Shown piece by piece: positions 5,461-6,086 of a DNA stretch of 6,086 nt. The translations under genes and the position numbers were made by a program. The stretch covers positions 1-6,086 of the forward strand of contig JAKATE010000117.1 of the NCBI GenBank assembly GCA_021828085.1, read 5' to 3'. The first letter of the stretch is position 1; every line of letters starts with the position of its first letter. The DNA is from Thermoplasmata archaeon (GTDB lineage Archaea > Thermoplasmatota > Thermoplasmata > Lutacidiplasmatales > UBA184). The notes beneath the pieces were generated by a model that was not told where the DNA came from, did not search any database, and saw only the letters and a program-made list of their open reading frames with translations.

Positions 5461-6086
5461 GTGACCGACCTCAGCGCGATCCCCCGCTCCCACCCGCGCT
5501 ATCGCAGCCTGGTGACCCGGGCCGACCTGGCCGAGAAGGCGCGGGCGGGCCTGGTCGTCCCCGAGGGCCTCATGGCCCAGGGGAGGGGCGAGGCCTTCGA
5601 CTACCTTCTCGGGGAACGGACCTCGGCGAGCGCTGCGCTCGCCGAGAGGATGGCGGCGGCGCGTCTCCTTCGTGCGCGCCTCCCCGTCCTCTCCGTGAAC
5701 GGCAACGTGGCCGCTCTGGCGGCTCGGGAGGTGGCCGCCCTCGCCCGGGCGATCCCGGGCCTCCGGGTGGAGGTGAACCTCTTCCACCGCTCGCCCTCGA
5801 GGACCCGTCTCGTCGCGGAGACCCTGCGGAAGGCGGGGGTCGCTGCCGTCCTCGGGGAGACCCCCACCGCGCGTCTCCGGGGGCTCGCCTCGAACCGGGC
5901 CTGGGTCGATGCCCGGGGCATCCTGCGGGCGGACGTAGTCCTGGTCCCGCTGGAGGACGGGGACCGGGCGGAGGCGCTCGTCCGGGCCGGGAAGTTCGTC
6001 ATCTCCATCGACCTCAATCCCCTCTCGCGCACGAGCCGGAGCGCCCAGCTCCCGATCATCGACGAGCTGACGCGCGCCCTCCAGAT
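5461..6086 (+). CDS. 4-phosphopantoate--beta-alanine ligase (archaeal phosphopantothenate synthetase), 3' truncated by window edge
   Basis: ATP-dependent ligase joining 4-phosphopantoate to beta-alanine to give 4'-phosphopantothenate. Together with pantoate kinase it replaces bacterial PanC and pantothenate kinase in archaeal coenzyme A synthesis. The frame runs from a GTG at 5461 through 208 codons to the right edge without a stop. Recognised family blocks are I7-P-R-S-H-P-R-Y-R-S-L17, G41-R-G-E-A-F-D-Y-L-L-G-E52, S78-V-N-G-N-V-A-A-L86, E104-V-N-L-F-H-R-S-P, V162-P-L-E-D-G-D-R-A-E-A-L-V-R-A-G-K178 and S182-I-D-L-N-P-L-S-R-T191. Family members are about 260 residues, so roughly the last 50 are missing. 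The start is chosen because the SHPRY block sits close to the N terminus in the family and no other start codon fits. The gene lies 22 bp after sfsA on the same strand. This is the strongest evidence that the window is archaeal. Confidence 0.93.
   Translation, partial: MTDLSAIPRSHPRYRSLVTRADLAEKARAGLVVPEGLMAQGRGEAFDYLLGERTSASAALAERMAAARLLRARLPVLSVNGNVAALAAREVAALARAIPGLRVEVNLFHRSPSRTRLVAETLRKAGVAAVLGETPTARLRGLASNRAWVDARGILRADVVLVPLEDGDRAEALVRAGKFVISIDLNPLSRTSRSAQLPIIDELTRALQ

Noticed and set aside
1..6086. Mobile element, CRISPR array, tRNA or rRNA
   Set aside because: I found no direct-repeat array, transposase motif, terminal inverted repeats or cloverleaf-like segment; nearly all bases are accounted for by six metabolic genes.
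3457..6086. A functional operon linking acyl-CoA dehydrogenase, SfsA and CoA synthesis
   Set aside because: The shared use of CoA is suggestive, but proximity alone is weak and the ligase gene may have its own promoter.

Overview
The window is dense, very GC-rich DNA (about 70% G+C by eye, with strong G/C bias at third codon positions). It most likely comes from an archaeon. The best lineage marker is the last gene, a 4-phosphopantoate--beta-alanine ligase. This is the characteristic archaeal route to 4'-phosphopantothenate and is rare in bacteria. The proteins are arginine-rich without the acidic excess of haloarchaea, so a high-GC, non-halophilic, probably uncultivated archaeon is my best guess; the exact lineage cannot be read from this window. 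Several starts lack a Shine-Dalgarno sequence but have a small AT-rich patch about 26-33 nt upstream, which fits archaeal leaderless transcription.

Layout, left to right. A 5'-truncated GNAT acetyltransferase (+, 1-255) is followed after 24 bp by nadB, L-aspartate oxidase (+, 280-1848). nadB converges, with a 13-bp gap, on a GltD-like FAD/iron-sulfur oxidoreductase (-, 3298-1862). A 158-bp intergenic region with several inverted repeats separates that gene from a divergent acyl-CoA dehydrogenase of the isovaleryl-CoA dehydrogenase type (+, 3457-4608). Its stop overlaps the start of an sfsA-family gene (+, 4605-5438) in a GTGA junction. The 4-phosphopantoate--beta-alanine ligase gene follows after 22 bp (GTG start, 5461) and runs off the right edge.

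Functionally this is metabolic housekeeping: entry to NAD synthesis (NadB), coenzyme A synthesis (the ligase), probable leucine or branched acyl-CoA catabolism (the acyl-CoA dehydrogenase), and an electron-transfer flavoprotein of unknown partner (GltD-like). I see no rRNA, tRNA, CRISPR array, insertion sequence or other mobile element, and no convincing novel multi-gene system. The points most worth a second look are the GltD-like protein (no large subunit nearby, unusual second cysteine quartet, contracted C-terminal FAD motif, Pro-rich tail), the IVD-type catalytic glutamate in the acyl-CoA dehydrogenase, and the inverted repeats and apparent leaderless starts.
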